From: Mycolicibacterium stellerae | Lineage (GTDB): Bacteria; Actinomycetota; Actinomycetes; Mycobacteriales; Mycobacteriaceae | Direction: 5' to 3' | Length of the DNA: 64,000 nt | Assembly: GCF_003719305.1 (NCBI RefSeq) | Contig: NZ_RARC01000009.1 | Span: forward strand, 62,001-126,000 | Shown: positions 7,557-17,573 of the stretch, one piece after another | How the letters are laid out: every line of letters starts with the position of its first letter | How positions within the stretch are numbered: position 1 is the first letter of the stretch | The notes under the pieces: generated by a model | Told to the model about the DNA's origin: nothing | Databases searched by the model: none | The model's input: only the letters and a program-made list of their open reading frames with translations | Program-made: the position numbers and the translations under genes

Positions 7557-10301
7557 CTACCCTGCATCAACAGCGACGACGCCGCGTCGAACGTCGGCGA
7601 TTGCGCGTTTCGCGGCGGTCCGGAGTTCCGGCGAAAGAGCGGCATTGCGCACCTGGTCGGCCAGATCGAGAACCTGGCGGCACCACCGGACGAAATCCCC
7701 CGCCGAGAGCGGCGAGCCGGTGCGACCGATGTCGGATGCTTCAAGCGCGGCGGCCAGGTCGCCGGTGGTGGCCCACCGGTAGACGGCGGCGACGAAACCC
7801 TCGTCGGGCTCCCGGCTCTGCGAGATCCGGTGCCGTTGTTCGTCGGTGCGCAGTTCGGCGGCTAACCGGCGGGTGTCGGCCAGCGCACGACGCAGCTTGC
7901 CGGTCGGGATCTCGGCGGCCTGCGGGGTGCCCGACGAGTCGCCCCGCGCCTCGTAGAGCACCGCCGACAACACGCCGGCCAGCTCCGCGGGCGACAACCC
8001 CTCCCACACGCCTACCCGCAGGCATTCCGCCACCAGGAGGTCGCTTTCGTTGTAGATGCGGGCCAGCAGCCTGCCGTCGTCGGTGACCTTCGGGTCGCCG
8101 TCGTCGTCGCGGATGAAGCCACGCTCGGTGAGCAGGACGACGATGCGGTCGAAGGTTCGGGCCAGCGAGTTGGTCGCCGCGGCCACCTTCTCCTGAATCT
8201 GCTTGTTGTCGCGCTCGATTCGCAGATACCGCTCGGCCAGCCGCACCTTCTCCTCGCGATCCGAGAGGCGGTGCGCGGGGTGGCGGGCAAGCTGCTCGCG
8301 AAGGCCCGCCAGCTCGGGGTCGACGTCGTGGTCAGCCGGTGTGCCGCTTCGCCTGCCCTTGGGGATCGCCATCCCGGCTGTCGCAGAACGTAGCGCCGAC
8401 GCCACATCCCGGCGCACCCGCGGCTGACGGTGCTCGACGCGCTTCGGCAGCGTCATCGAGCCGACCTTCGCCGATGCGCCCGAGTAGTCGGCGGACGAAA
8501 TGCGTCCCGCCCAACGGTTTTCGGTCAGCACAAGCGGGCGAGGGTCGTCCTCGTCGCGGGCGGGCTCGAGGACAACCGCAAGGCCGATGCGCCGCCCGTT
8601 GGCGATGTTGACGATGTCACCGCGCTGAAGCGAGGCCAGCGCATCGTTGACGGCCCGCCTTCGCTGCACCCGCGACGCCCGCGACTGGGCCTTCTCCCGT
8701 TGCGAGATCGCCGCGCGCATACGCGCATATTCCAGGATCGGGGCCTCGGGCCCGCCGAGCTCTCCGGCTATCTCGTCGAGCATCCTCTCGCCCCGTTCGA
8801 TGGCGCGCACCAGGCCGACCACCGACCGGTCCGCCTGGTACTGCGCGAACGACCGCTCCAGGAGCTTGTGTGCCTGCGTCGGGCCCATCTGGTTCACCAG
8901 GTTGATCGTCATGTTGTACGACGGCGCGAACGAGCTGCGTAGCGGGAAGGTCCTGGTGGACGCCAGACCGGCAACCTCGGCGGGGTCCACGTCAGGAGTC
9001 CACAGCACAACCGCGTGGCCTTCGACGTCGATGCCTCGGCGGCCCGCGCGGCCGGTCAACTGGGTGTACTCGCCCGGGGTCAACTGGACGTGCTGCTCGC
9101 CGTCGAATTTCACCAGCCGCTCGAGGACGACGGTGCGTGCGGGCATGTTGATACCCAAAGCCAATGTTTCCGTGGCGAATACGGCCTTGACCAACCCTTG
9201 GGTGAAGAGCTCTTCGACGGTATGGCGGAAGACGGGGAGCATTCCGGCGTGGTGTGCGGCCAGACCGCGCAGCAGCCCCTCGCGCCATTCGTGGTAGCCG
9301 AGCACGACCAGGTCGGATTCGGAAAGGTCGACGCAGCGGCGGTCGACAACCTCTGCGATGCGGGCGCGTTCGACGTCGGTGGTCAGCCGTAGCGACGAGC
9401 GCAGACACTGTTTGACCGCGGCATCACAGCCGACGCGGGAGAAGATGAAGGTGATGGCGGGCAGCAGCCCTTCGGCGTCCAGGAGCTCGATGACGTCGGG
9501 CCGCGAAGGTCCCCGGAAAATACTGGGGCGGCTTCGATGGCCACCGCGGCCACGCGGATGCCAGTCGGCCAGCCGGTCGGCTTCGCGTCGATGTACGATG
9601 TGCCGCAACAACTGTGGGTCCACCAGGAGCTCGCGGCGATTCTTTCCCGGGTCGCCGGACCGGTAGTCGAAGAGGTCGAACAATCGCTTGCCGACCATGA
9701 CGTGCTGCCACAGCGGGACGGGCCGGTGTTCGTCGACGACCACGGTGGTGTTTCCGCGAACTGTCTGGATCCAGCCGCCGAACTCCTCGGCGTTGCTGAC
9801 CGTTGCCGAAAGGCTGACCAACCGCACGTCCTCGGACAGGTGCAGGATCACCTCCTCCCACACCGCACCGCGCATCCGGTCGGCGAGAAAGTGCACCTCG
9901 TCCATCACGACATGCGAAAGGCCATGCAGCGTGTCCGAATTCGCGTACAGCATGTTGCGTAGCACTTCGGTGGTCATCACCACGACCGGCGCATCCCCGT
10001 TGATCGACTGGTCGCCGGTCAACAGGCCGATGCGTTCCGCGCCGTACCGGCGCACCAGGTCGGCGTGTTTCTGGTTGCTCAGCGCTTTGATCGGCGTTGT
10101 GTAGAAACACTTTCGACCCGCCGCCAGCGCCAGGTGGACGGCGAACTCCCCCACCACCGTCTTACCCGCGCCGGTGGGCGCGCATACCAGCACACCGTGT
10201 CCGTCCTCGAGCGCCCGGCACGCGCGCAGCTGAAAGTCGTCCAGGGTGAACGACAGCAGCTCGGTGAAGGCGGCGAGTTCGCCGTTAAGTGGCGTCGTCA
10301 T
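7557..10301 (-). CDS. helY: HelY, DEAD/DEAH-box (Ski2/Mtr4-like) helicase
   Basis: A 914-residue superfamily 2 helicase. Walker A is APTGAGKT (41-48), motif II DEVH (134-137), motif III SAT, and motif [12 protein letters not shown] (about 415). The long C-terminal part resembles the Ski2/Mtr4 helical and DSHCT regions, which points to RNA unwinding in RNA processing or decay. It is the last gene of the pafB-pafC-tatA-tatC-helY run: its start overlaps the 3' end of tatC by 17 bp, so translation is probably coupled. M. tuberculosis HelY is about the same length. Confidence 0.93.
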   Translation of the reverse strand: MTTPLNGELAAFTELLSFTLDDFQLRACRALEDGHGVLVCAPTGAGKTVVGEFAVHLALAAGRKCFYTTPIKALSNQKHADLVRRYGAERIGLLTGDQSINGDAPVVVMTTEVLRNMLYANSDTLHGLSHVVMDEVHFLADRMRGAVWEEVILHLSEDVRLVSLSATVSNAEEFGGWIQTVRGNTTVVVDEHRPVPLWQHVMVGKRLFDLFDYRSGDPGKNRRELLVDPQLLRHIVHRREADRLADWHPRGRGGHRSRPSIFRGPSRPDVIELLDAEGLLPAITFIFSRVGCDAAVKQCLRSSLRLTTDVERARIAEVVDRRCVDLSESDLVVLGYHEWREGLLRGLAAHHAGMLPVFRHTVEELFTQGLVKAVFATETLALGINMPARTVVLERLVKFDGEQHVQLTPGEYTQLTGRAGRRGIDVEGHAVVLWTPDVDPAEVAGLASTRTFPLRSSFAPSYNMTINLVNQMGPTQAHKLLERSFAQYQADRSVVGLVRAIERGERMLDEIAGELGGPEAPILEYARMRAAISQREKAQSRASRVQRRRAVNDALASLQRGDIVNIANGRRIGLAVVLEPARDEDDPRPLVLTENRWAGRISSADYSGASAKVGSMTLPKRVEHRQPRVRRDVASALRSATAGMAIPKGRRSGTPADHDVDPELAGLREQLARHPAHRLSDREEKVRLAERYLRIERDNKQIQEKVAAATNSLARTFDRIVVLLTERGFIRDDDGDPKVTDDGRLLARIYNESDLLVAECLRVGVWEGLSPAELAGVLSAVLYEARGDSSGTPQAAEIPTGKLRRALADTRRLAAELRTDEQRHRISQSREPDEGFVAAVYRWATTGDLAAALEASDIGRTGSPLSAGDFVRWCRQVLDLADQVRNAALSPELRTAAKRAIADVRRGVVAVDAG

Positions 10302-11235
10302 CGACTACTGGCCGAGACGAGGTTGACACTGCGGTCGGCGGCTCGATCGGTTCGACATCGCCGATCGTCGAGGCCTCGTCATCTGAAAGGTGCTCGAGCG
10401 CCTCGCGACGCGCCTTGCGCCTGTCGTGGATGCGAGCGATCTGAATCGCGACCTCCAACAACAGCGAAAGGGCCATGGCGAGCGCGAGCATCGAGAACGG
10501 ATCCGATCCCGGCGTCGCGAACGCGGCGAACACGAATAGACCGAAGATCAACCCGCGCCGCCACGCCTTGAGGCGTTCGTAGGGCAGCACGCCGACCAGG
10601 TTGAGCATGATGATCAGCAACGGGAACTCGAAGCTGATGCCGAACACCAGCAACAGGTTGAGCAGGAACCCGAAGTACTGTTCGCCCGACAGCGCGGTGA
10701 CCTGAACGTCGCTGCCGACGGTCAGCAGGAAGTGCAGCGCTTTGGCCATCACGATGTAGGCCAGGACGGCCCCCGTCACGAAGAGCACAGCGCCGACCCC
10801 GACGAACGCCATCGCGAAACGACGTTCCTTCCGGTACAGGCCGGGCGTGATGAACGCCCAGATCTGATGCAGCCAGACCGGGCAGGCCATGATGAGGCCC
10901 GCCGTCAGCGCGACCTTGAGTCGCAGCATGAACTGGTCGAACGGTGCGGTTGCCAACAACCGACATTGGCCGTCGGGCGCGATGGTGGCCCGTGCGGAGG
11001 CCGGCAGGGAACAGTACGGCCCGCGAAGCCATTCACCGAGGCTGTGCAGTCCGAAGAAGCCGTGGGTGTACCAGAAGAATCCGATGATCGTCGTCAGCAC
11101 GACCGCGGCGGCCGCGATCAGCAGCCGGTTCCGCAATTCGCTCAGATGATCGACGAGCGACATGGTGCCGTCCGGATTGATCTTCGCGCGACGTCGGCGC
11201 GGATCCAGTCGCTTGAGGAATCCGGGGGTTTGCAC
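10285..11235 (-). CDS. tatC: TatC, Sec-independent (twin-arginine) translocase subunit
   Basis: A 316-residue polytopic protein with about six membrane helices. The conserved N-terminal signature [15 protein letters not shown] is present after a 25-residue basic leader. TatC recognises the twin-arginine signal of folded exported proteins. The C-terminal tail (about 270-316) is charged and acidic, as in other mycobacteria. It is 70 bp downstream of tatA, with which it forms the translocase, and overlaps helY. Confidence 0.95.
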   Translation of the reverse strand: MQTPGFLKRLDPRRRRAKINPDGTMSLVDHLSELRNRLLIAAAAVVLTTIIGFFWYTHGFFGLHSLGEWLRGPYCSLPASARATIAPDGQCRLLATAPFDQFMLRLKVALTAGLIMACPVWLHQIWAFITPGLYRKERRFAMAFVGVGAVLFVTGAVLAYIVMAKALHFLLTVGSDVQVTALSGEQYFGFLLNLLLVFGISFEFPLLIIMLNLVGVLPYERLKAWRRGLIFGLFVFAAFATPGSDPFSMLALAMALSLLLEVAIQIARIHDRRKARREALEHLSDDEASTIGDVEPIEPPTAVSTSSRPVVDDDAT

Positions 11236-11305
11236 GCAGCTCGCCTATAGATCTATGAACACGGACAATCGACACGGCCTGCTGCCGTGCTCGGCCGACG
11301 TGGGC

Positions 11306-11551
11306 TCAGGCCGGGCGCTTGTCGGTGGGCTCGGCCTGCGGTTCGGGGGCGTCGACGCGCTCCGATGCGATCGGCGTCGCCGGCTTTTCGGCCTCCGGCT
11401 TCGCGTCGGACTTCATTTCCTTGACCTCGGACTTGAAGATCCGCATCGATTGGCCCAGCGAACGGGCCGCGTCGGGAAGCTTCTTGGCGCCGAAAAGTAG
11501 AACGAAGACAGCGATGACGATGATCCAGTGCCAGGGTTGTAAACCGCCCAA
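11306..11551 (-). CDS. tatA: TatA, twin-arginine translocase pore subunit
   Basis: An 81-residue protein with the TatA plan: one N-terminal membrane helix ([15 protein letters not shown]), the hinge FGAKKLPD, an amphipathic helix ([18 protein letters not shown]), then a disordered Pro/Glu-rich tail. It multimerises to form the translocation site with TatC. It lies 30 bp downstream of pafC; the pairing of paf regulators with tat genes is conserved across mycobacteria. Confidence 0.95.
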   Translation of the reverse strand: MGGLQPWHWIIVIAVFVLLFGAKKLPDAARSLGQSMRIFKSEVKEMKSDAKPEAEKPATPIASERVDAPEPQAEPTDKRPA

Positions 11552-11581
11552 TTTGGTTACCTCCAGACGTCTGGGGCGAGT

Positions 11582-12556
11582 CTACCCGCCCGCATCGGCG
11601 CCGACGCCATACGCACGCAGTGCGGCCGCGGCCGATTCGCGAACCCGCTGGGCCAGCGCTTCCGGCGCCAGTACCTGCACCCCGGATCCGAAGCCGAGAA
11701 CGAAGCGGGCCATCCATTCATCGGACGCGTAGGTCATCGCCGCCTCGCACGCCCCGTCGGACAGCTCGCGGACGACCCGCAGCGGGTAGTAGTCGAACAT
11801 CCAGGACGCCGCGCGGTCGATGAGCAGCGTCGCCGACGGCAACGACGGATCCGCGTCGAACAGCGAGGTGTCAGGTGGCGCCTGCACGGCGGGCTCGGGC
11901 GGCGCGGACGGCTCGTCGAGTGCCGACGCATCGACGATACGGTCGAAACGGAACAGCCGCACACCCTCGGCGGACCGGCACCACGCCTCCAGGTAGCTGT
12001 GCTCGTCGACCAGCACCACCCGGATCGGGTCGACGATCCTGCTGGTCAGCATGTCGTGAGAGGCCGAGTAGTACTCGATCGACAGCGCCCGGCCGCCCCG
12101 CACCGCCTCGCGCACCGCGGCGGCCGCCTGGCTCTCCACCGGCGCAGGCTCGTCCACAGCGGTGGCGTCGCTTCCATGGTTGACCGTGCCCGCAGCGGAC
12201 TCGATTTTCGCGATCGCGCTGCGCGCGGCCTCGGGGTCGACCATGCCGGGAACGTCGACCAAGGCGCGCAGCGCAACCAGAACGCCGGTGGCTTCCGGTG
12301 AGGTCAGCCGCAGCGGGTGGTCGATGCCGGCGGAGAAGGTGACCTCGATGGTGTCGCCGGAGAACTCGAAGTCGATCAGGTCGCCGGGGCCATAGCCCGG
12401 GAGGCCACACATCCACAGCTGGTTGAGGTCGTCGCGCAACTGTTTCTCGGTGACGCCCAGATCCGATGCGGCCTCGGCATAGGTGATCTTCGGGTTGGCC
12501 TGGAAGTACGGAACCATGTTCAGCAGCCGGACCAGCCGCTCCGATATGGGACTCAT
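11582..12556 (-). CDS. pafC: PafC, WYL-domain transcriptional activator subunit
   Basis: A 324-residue protein with an N-terminal winged helix-turn-helix (about residues 1-65; EAASDLGVTEKQLRDDLNQL), a WYL domain in the middle (EYYSASHDMLTSRIVDPIRV, about 155-215) and a C-terminal WCX extension. With PafB it forms the activator of the LexA-independent DNA damage response. Its ATG overlaps the pafB stop by four bases (12553-12556), consistent with the two being made together. Confidence 0.95.
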   Translation of the reverse strand: MSPISERLVRLLNMVPYFQANPKITYAEAASDLGVTEKQLRDDLNQLWMCGLPGYGPGDLIDFEFSGDTIEVTFSAGIDHPLRLTSPEATGVLVALRALVDVPGMVDPEAARSAIAKIESAAGTVNHGSDATAVDEPAPVESQAAAAVREAVRGGRALSIEYYSASHDMLTSRIVDPIRVVLVDEHSYLEAWCRSAEGVRLFRFDRIVDASALDEPSAPPEPAVQAPPDTSLFDADPSLPSATLLIDRAASWMFDYYPLRVVRELSDGACEAAMTYASDEWMARFVLGFGSGVQVLAPEALAQRVRESAAAALRAYGVGADAGG

Positions 12557-13545
12557 GCCTCGACTCCCGCGTGCGCCCGCAGCCGGTCGAGCACCTCGTT
12601 GCGCAGCGCTTGCGGTTCCAGCACAACGGCGTCCGCGCCGTAGCTCGCGATCTCGCGGGCCAATCGGTCGGACAACCCGATGTCGACAGCGATCTCCTCG
12701 CCGCCGCGGCCGCCGAGTTCACGCGGGCCGACCACGGTGGCGCCGCGACGCAGCGCGGTGGCCCTGCCATCGGCGACCCACACCCGCGCCTGTGTTCCGC
12801 TCGGCGTCTCGCCGATGACCTTGTGCACGATCTCGCGCAGGTCCACTCCGGGGGGCGGCTCGACGGAACCGGCTGGGCCGATGGGCTTTACGTCCGCGCC
12901 GATGCGAGACAACCTGAAGGTTCGGGTGGCGTTCCTGTCCCGGTCGTGGCCGACGAGGTACCAGCGTCCCCGGTCGGTGACCACGCCCCACGGTTCGACG
13001 GTGCGGGTCGTGTACGGCTCGCTGCGCGCCGGCCGATGCGGAAACTGCACGACCTTGCCGGAGTTGATGGCGGACAACAGGATTCCCAGCACCTCCTCTG
13101 ACCCTCGGATGCCTGGCATCCCCGCCGTAGAGGTGATGGCGATGCCCGCGTCTCCCGCGTCGACGTCCACACCGGCTGCCCTCAGCTTGAGCAGGGCGCC
13201 CTGGGTGGCGGTGATCAGCTCGGGCGACTCCCACAACTGGGTGGCCACCGCGACGGCGGCCGCTTCGTCGGCGGTCAGATCGACGGCGGGCAGCGCGTAG
13301 GCCTCGCGGTTGATCCGGTAACCCTCAGTCGGGTCGAACTGTGAGGCACGGCCGGTTTCCAGCGGGATGCCCAGGTCGCGGAGTTCGTTCTTGTCCCGCT
13401 CGAACATCCGCGAGAAGGCCTCGTCGCTTGCGGTGTCGGAGTAGCCGTAGACGGTCTCCCTGATCCGCTCCGCACTGATGAAGGTTCGGGTGGACAGCAG
13501 CGCGATGACGAGGTTCATCAAGCGCTCGACTTTGGAAGTGCCCAC
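12553..13545 (-). CDS. pafB: PafB, WYL-domain transcriptional activator subunit
   Basis: A 330-residue partner of PafC with the same order: N-terminal HTH starting SKVERLMNLVIALLSTR, WYL domain (about 140-215) and WCX domain. I chose the GTG at 13545 (VGTSKVERL) because the longer frame adds residues not found at the conserved PafB N-terminus; the length then fits the family. PafB carries the DNA-binding HTH that works with PafC on damage-response promoters. It begins the pafBC-tatAC-helY run. In other mycobacteria pafA is directly upstream; here a decayed DUF559 gene lies in between. Confidence 0.94.
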   Translation of the reverse strand: MGTSKVERLMNLVIALLSTRTFISAERIRETVYGYSDTASDEAFSRMFERDKNELRDLGIPLETGRASQFDPTEGYRINREAYALPAVDLTADEAAAVAVATQLWESPELITATQGALLKLRAAGVDVDAGDAGIAITSTAGMPGIRGSEEVLGILLSAINSGKVVQFPHRPARSEPYTTRTVEPWGVVTDRGRWYLVGHDRDRNATRTFRLSRIGADVKPIGPAGSVEPPPGVDLREIVHKVIGETPSGTQARVWVADGRATALRRGATVVGPRELGGRGGEEIAVDIGLSDRLAREIASYGADAVVLEPQALRNEVLDRLRAHAGVEA

Positions 13546-13640
13546 GGGTTCACAGCTTAGGGCGTCCCGGGGATCGACCATGCAGCGGAGAACGGTATCC
13601 CGTCGTCACGGGAACATGACGGCGATCGGTAGCCATCAGC

Positions 13641-13695
13641 GAGCGAACAGCCTGGTACGCAATTTCGCGCCGAAACCGTACAGAGGTGAGCGCTC
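13641..13695. repeat. 55-bp dyad repeat, copy 1
   Basis: A 55-base element with an imperfect inverted repeat: GAGCG...GGTACG on the left and CGTACAG...GAGCGCTC on the right. It is about 65% identical, without gaps, to the 55-base element at 14135-14189. The two lie as direct repeats at either side of the DUF559 remnant. The right end (GAGCGCTC) covers the stop codon of that remnant. Confidence 0.55.
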
Positions 13696-14140
13696 ATGCG
13701 GCCGCGCTCCGTATTAGTTGCCCATCGATGCGGCGCACCATCACTTCAGGGTGCCTTCGGACATCGTCAGTGACGATGGACAAGACCCGCCAACCGACCT
13801 CCTCAAGGGCAGCTCGCTTCTGGCGATCCTTCCTTAGCGCCTCCGGTGAGCTGTGCCAATCGAAACCGTCGTATTCAACGGCGAACCGGCAATCCAGTCC
13901 GCGTAGCCGGGTGAGGGCGTCAGGCGCACCGAGGCTGTATATGCCCGGAAGAATCTTCACCAACTCGGCGTTTTTCAGCCGCCGCTGCATCCCGCGGCGG
14001 GTCAAGTGGAGCAAGATCTGTGCTGAGGTGGCGACTCCGCCCTGCGCGAAGAAGAGCGTGCTGAGCTCCGGCGGCATCGCGCATTGTGGTTTGCCCCGAC
14101 GCGAAGCCGCCAGTAGGCCCTGTGGATAACGGCCGAGCAC
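13694..14140 (-). pseudogene. AbiEi-like / DUF559 protein with internal deletion
   Basis: The N-terminal part (about residues 22-84) resembles the AbiEi-type winged-helix domain (VATSAQILLHL, LVKILPGIYSLG), and the C-terminal part (about 85-148) the end of the Vsr-like DUF559 nuclease fold (FAVEYDGFDWHSSPEA, DDVRRHPE). Full-length mycobacterial members are about 280-300 residues. Here the frame passes directly from LTRLRGLD to CRFAVEYDG, so about 130-150 residues, including the first strand of the nuclease domain and its conserved Glu, are missing without frameshift. Start could be GTG 14140 or ATG 14077. It is flanked by two 55-bp dyad repeats. I regard it as a decayed gene, though a short product is possible. 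Confidence 0.65.
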
Positions 14141-14189
14141 TCATTGTTGTACAGATGTTCGCGCCAGACGCGTACAGGGCTGAGCGCTC
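14135..14189. repeat. 55-bp dyad repeat, copy 2
   Basis: Partner of the element at 13641-13695, same length and orientation. It begins GAGCACTCATTGTTGTACAG and ends CGTACAGGGCTGAGCGCTC. The block TTCGCGCC and the end GTACAG...TGAGCGCTC are identical in both copies. It lies six bases from the pafA stop, so it could fold as a weak terminator hairpin for pafA. Confidence 0.55.
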
Positions 14190-14195
14190 GCGCAC

Positions 14196-15554
14196 CTACA
14201 TCGACGCGATTAGCCGCTTGACCCGTTCGTCGACAGAGCGGAACGGGTCCTTGCACAGCACGGTGCGTTGCGCTTGGTCGTTGAGCTTGAGGTGCACCCA
14301 GTCGACGGTGAAGTCGCGGCCCGCCTCCTGTGCTGCGCTGATGAATTCGCCGCGAAGTTTGGCCCGGGTGGTCTGCGGCGGGGTGTTCACCGCCTCCTCG
14401 ATCTCCTCATCGGTGGTGACGCGCGTGGCCAGTCCCTTGCGCTGCAGCAGGTCGAAGACGCCCCTGCCCCGTTTGATGTCGTGGTAGGCGAGGTCCAGCT
14501 GGCTGATCTTGGGGTCGGAAAGCTCCATGTTGTAACGATCCTGGTAGCGCTGAAACAGCTTGCGCTTGATGACCCAGTCGATCTCGGTGTCCACCTTCGC
14601 GAAGTCCTGGCTCTCGACGGCGTCGAGTTGGCGTCCCCACAGGTCGACGACCTGCTCGATCTGTGGGTTTGGCTCGCGGGTTTGCAGGTGTTCGACGGCA
14701 CGCGAGTGGTACTCGCGCTGAATGTCGAGGGCGCTGGCCTGCCTGCCGCCTGCCAGCCGCACTGGCCGCCGCCCGGTCAGGTCGTGGCTGACCTCGCGAA
14801 TCGCCCGGATCGGGTTGTCCAGCGAGAAGTCGCGGAACGCCACGCCGGATTCGATCATCTCCAGCACCAGCGCGGCCGTGCCCACTTTCAGCATCGTGGT
14901 GGTCTCGCTCATGTTGGAGTCGCCGACGATGACGTGCAGGCGGCGGTACTTCTCGGCATCGGCATGCGGTTCGTCGCGGGTGTTGATGATCGGGCGGCTA
15001 CGGGTGGTCGCCGACGACACGCCCTCCCAGATGTGCTCGGCGCGTTGGCTGAGGCAGAAGGTGGCGGCCTTGGGCGTCTGCAGCACCTTGCCTGCCCCGC
15101 AGATGAGCTGGCGGGTGACCAGGAACGGCAGCAACACATCGGAGATGCGGGAGAACTCGCCTGCGCGCACGATGAGATAGTTCTCGTGGCAGCCGTATGA
15201 GTTTCCTGCCGAGTCGGTGTTGTTCTTGAACAGGTAGATGTCGCCGCCGATGCCCTCGTCGGCCAGCCGCTGCTCAGCGTCGATCAGCAGGTCCTCGAGC
15301 ACCCGCTCGCCTGCGCGGTCATGGGTGACGAGCTGGATGAGGCTGTCGCATTCGGCGGTGGCGTATTCCGGGTGGCTGCCGACATCGAGGTACAACCGCG
15401 CGCCGTTGCGGAGGAAGACGTTGGAGCTGCGGCCCCACGACACCACACGGCGAAACAAATACCGCGCAACTTCGTCGGGGCTCAGCCGTCGGTGCCCATG
15501 AAAGGTGCAGGTCACACCGAATTCCGTCTCGATGCCCATGATCCGCCGCTGCAC
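14196..15554 (-). CDS. pafA: PafA, Pup--protein ligase
   Basis: A 452-residue carboxylate-amine ligase of the glutamine-synthetase-like fold. It phosphorylates the C-terminal Glu of Pup and joins it to substrate lysines. The nucleotide/metal site Glu residues are in MGIETEFGV (residues 6-14), and the catalytic Asp57 is in [11 protein letters not shown]. The GTG at 15554 gives the conserved start [12 protein letters not shown] and the family length; the frame extends further upstream but without homology. It is close in sequence to Dop (32545-34041), its antagonist. The Pup-proteasome genes proper lie 15 kb away because the betaine operon is in between. Confidence 0.96.
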   Translation of the reverse strand: MQRRIMGIETEFGVTCTFHGHRRLSPDEVARYLFRRVVSWGRSSNVFLRNGARLYLDVGSHPEYATAECDSLIQLVTHDRAGERVLEDLLIDAEQRLADEGIGGDIYLFKNNTDSAGNSYGCHENYLIVRAGEFSRISDVLLPFLVTRQLICGAGKVLQTPKAATFCLSQRAEHIWEGVSSATTRSRPIINTRDEPHADAEKYRRLHVIVGDSNMSETTTMLKVGTAALVLEMIESGVAFRDFSLDNPIRAIREVSHDLTGRRPVRLAGGRQASALDIQREYHSRAVEHLQTREPNPQIEQVVDLWGRQLDAVESQDFAKVDTEIDWVIKRKLFQRYQDRYNMELSDPKISQLDLAYHDIKRGRGVFDLLQRKGLATRVTTDEEIEEAVNTPPQTTRAKLRGEFISAAQEAGRDFTVDWVHLKLNDQAQRTVLCKDPFRSVDERVKRLIASM

Positions 15555-15688
15555 GTTATCGAGCTTACGGGGTGGTTTCGAATCGCGGCGCATCAGCCGC
15601 GGCGTTGCGACAGCTTTACCGTGCGGGGCCGCACAGCCGCCTGTGGATAACGTCAGCGCCGCAAGGCGGTGATCTGCCAGCATGAGGC

Positions 15689-15967
15689 ATGGGGGGAAAC
15701 ACCGAAGTCGATCTGAACGCGTTGCGCGCAGTCGCTGACCACGTCACAGAAGCTGCCGATGCCATCGCTGAAATGCATTGGCCCACAACGCCCGCCGATG
15801 AACTGAGAGGATCGTCGACCGGCGCCGTCCCCGCAGCTGATCTAATCGCCGCCAAACTCAGCGACGTCATCGCGAACATGCGCGGCTGGGCGGTCGCGGC
15901 ACGCATGGCCGCCGATGCCTTCGAGCGCGCCGACCGGCGCAGCGCCGACCGCTTCCCTCCCCGGTGA
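15689..15967 (+). CDS. Small EspC/WXG100-fold-like protein (putative type VII secretion partner)
   Basis: A 92-residue, almost fully helical protein: helix, a loop with a single Trp (EMHWPTTP, about residue 31), then a second long helix ([22 protein letters not shown]). Length and pattern match EspC-like (DUF2580-type) proteins that accompany type VII secretion effectors. No C-terminal YxxxD/E export signal is visible. Its stop overlaps the GTG start of the hydrolase gene (15964-15967, GTGA), so the two are translationally coupled and probably bind each other. The divergent region of 134 bp to pafA should hold both promoters. Confidence 0.6.
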   Translation: MGGNTEVDLNALRAVADHVTEAADAIAEMHWPTTPADELRGSSTGAVPAADLIAAKLSDVIANMRGWAVAARMAADAFERADRRSADRFPPR

Positions 15968-17553
15968 CCAGGCCGACCGTCGCGCAGGCAGAGGCGTGGA
16001 ATCCCGACGCACTGCGCAAGACCGCCGACGGCTGGGACGCCGCGGCAACCGACCTGCAGAGCCGCGTCGACGCCGTTGTGCACGCAATCGCAGGCAGCCG
16101 CGACTTCTGGTCCGGATCGGCCGCGCAGGCGGCCCGCGGTCATGGCGGCACGATCGCCGCCGGCGGCGCAGTCGCGACGCGGTGCCTGATCACCGCAGCC
16201 GTAGCCGCGCGTGACGGCGCCGAGCAGATGAGTTCGGCGCAAGACGATCTGCAGGCGCTGCTGGCGGCCGCACGAGCCGACGGGTTCGTCGTCGCCGACG
16301 ACGGTGTCGTCACCGGGGGCAGCGCAAGGCCTCTGCTGGCCACCTTGGCCGGCGGCAGCATGCAGGTGACGACCGATGTGCTCAGCACGAGGATCGTCGC
16401 CGCCCTCGACCGGTTGGGGGCAGCCGATGCAGACACCGCGCACGACATCACCGAGGCACTGAACCCGGCGCACGCACCGCCGGCCCAGACAGCGCCCGCC
16501 GGGGCATGGCCGGTTCCGCTGGCCGACGTCGTCGCGGGCTGGTCGGCGATCGGCCAGGACCGAATCGCGAATCAGATCACCGCGATCACAACCGAACAGC
16601 GCCAACGCCTCGTCGATGAATTCCCCAAGCAGGTAGGCAACACCGACGGGGTGCCGTGGGATATGCGGATCGCGGCCAACCGGGTAAACATCGCGCAGGC
16701 TATCGCCGACGAACGGCGAAGCGACGGCCCAGGCTCACAGGCCCGTGTGGCGTTCTACCAAGGTCTGCTCGCCGAGGTCGACGACCCCGCGCGCAGCGGC
16801 CGCCGGGTAGATCGCCAGATCCTCGCCTTCGACCCCGACCGGGCATCGCTGATCGAGCTGAACGGGAACCTGGCCACCGCGAGGAGCGTCGCCGTCATGG
16901 TCCCCGGGCTGAACACCACAATCGAAAACTCGGCGGCCAACACAGAGACAGCCAGGCGTTTCGTGTCCGCCACCCGGGGCGAGGTCGCGACCATCACCTA
17001 CCTCGGCGGCGCGTTCCCCCGCGGCGACAACGTGGCGACCGGCGTGGTCGACGCGGCGGATCCGCGCTACGCCCTTGACATGGCGCCGCGCCTTGTGGCC
17101 TTCAGCGAGGACGTCGACCGTACGGTCGACGCCACCGGCCGCGACCTCCCCGTCACCTACATCGGCCACTCCTACGGCGGTTCAATCCTGGGTACCGCGG
17201 AGGTTTTCGGTCTGACCGCCGACCGCACGCTCTACCTTGCGGCGGCGGGTGCCGGGGTCGGTGTCGACGATCCATCCGACTGGCACAACCGAAACCCGGA
17301 CGTGCTGAGGTTCTCGATGACGGCTCCAGGTGACCTCATCGAGGTGGTGCAGGGCAACCCGGCCAGCCCGCACGGCGCCGATCCCGACCAGATGCCCGGC
17401 GTAATTCATTTGCCCGCAGGTGATTACGACGACGGCCGACCCATGGCCGGTCCACTGGCGCATGGTGACATCGTCAACGTGCCGTCGGACTCGTGGCGAA
17501 ACATTCTGGCGGTCATCACCGGTGATTCCCCAACTCTGCACAAAGCGGGCTGA
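15964..17553 (+). CDS. WXG-type N-domain fused to DUF1023 alpha/beta-hydrolase
   Basis: A 529-residue protein. The first 110 residues are a helical WXG100-like domain with FWSG at about residue 44, followed by the ADGFVVADDG linker seen in type VII-associated proteins. The C-terminal half (about 290-529) is a DUF1023 alpha/beta-hydrolase: nucleophile Ser403 in GHSYGG and a late His in GPLAHGD; MVPGLNTT marks the first strand and oxyanion region. The layout (small partner, then WXG domain with enzyme) suggests a secreted or envelope lipase/esterase, inferred from architecture. No signal peptide. Substrate unknown. Confidence 0.75.
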   Translation: MTRPTVAQAEAWNPDALRKTADGWDAAATDLQSRVDAVVHAIAGSRDFWSGSAAQAARGHGGTIAAGGAVATRCLITAAVAARDGAEQMSSAQDDLQALLAAARADGFVVADDGVVTGGSARPLLATLAGGSMQVTTDVLSTRIVAALDRLGAADADTAHDITEALNPAHAPPAQTAPAGAWPVPLADVVAGWSAIGQDRIANQITAITTEQRQRLVDEFPKQVGNTDGVPWDMRIAANRVNIAQAIADERRSDGPGSQARVAFYQGLLAEVDDPARSGRRVDRQILAFDPDRASLIELNGNLATARSVAVMVPGLNTTIENSAANTETARRFVSATRGEVATITYLGGAFPRGDNVATGVVDAADPRYALDMAPRLVAFSEDVDRTVDATGRDLPVTYIGHSYGGSILGTAEVFGLTADRTLYLAAAGAGVGVDDPSDWHNRNPDVLRFSMTAPGDLIEVVQGNPASPHGADPDQMPGVIHLPAGDYDDGRPMAGPLAHGDIVNVPSDSWRNILAVITGDSPTLHKAG

Positions 17554-17573
17554 CCGTTGGCAAAATCTGACCA

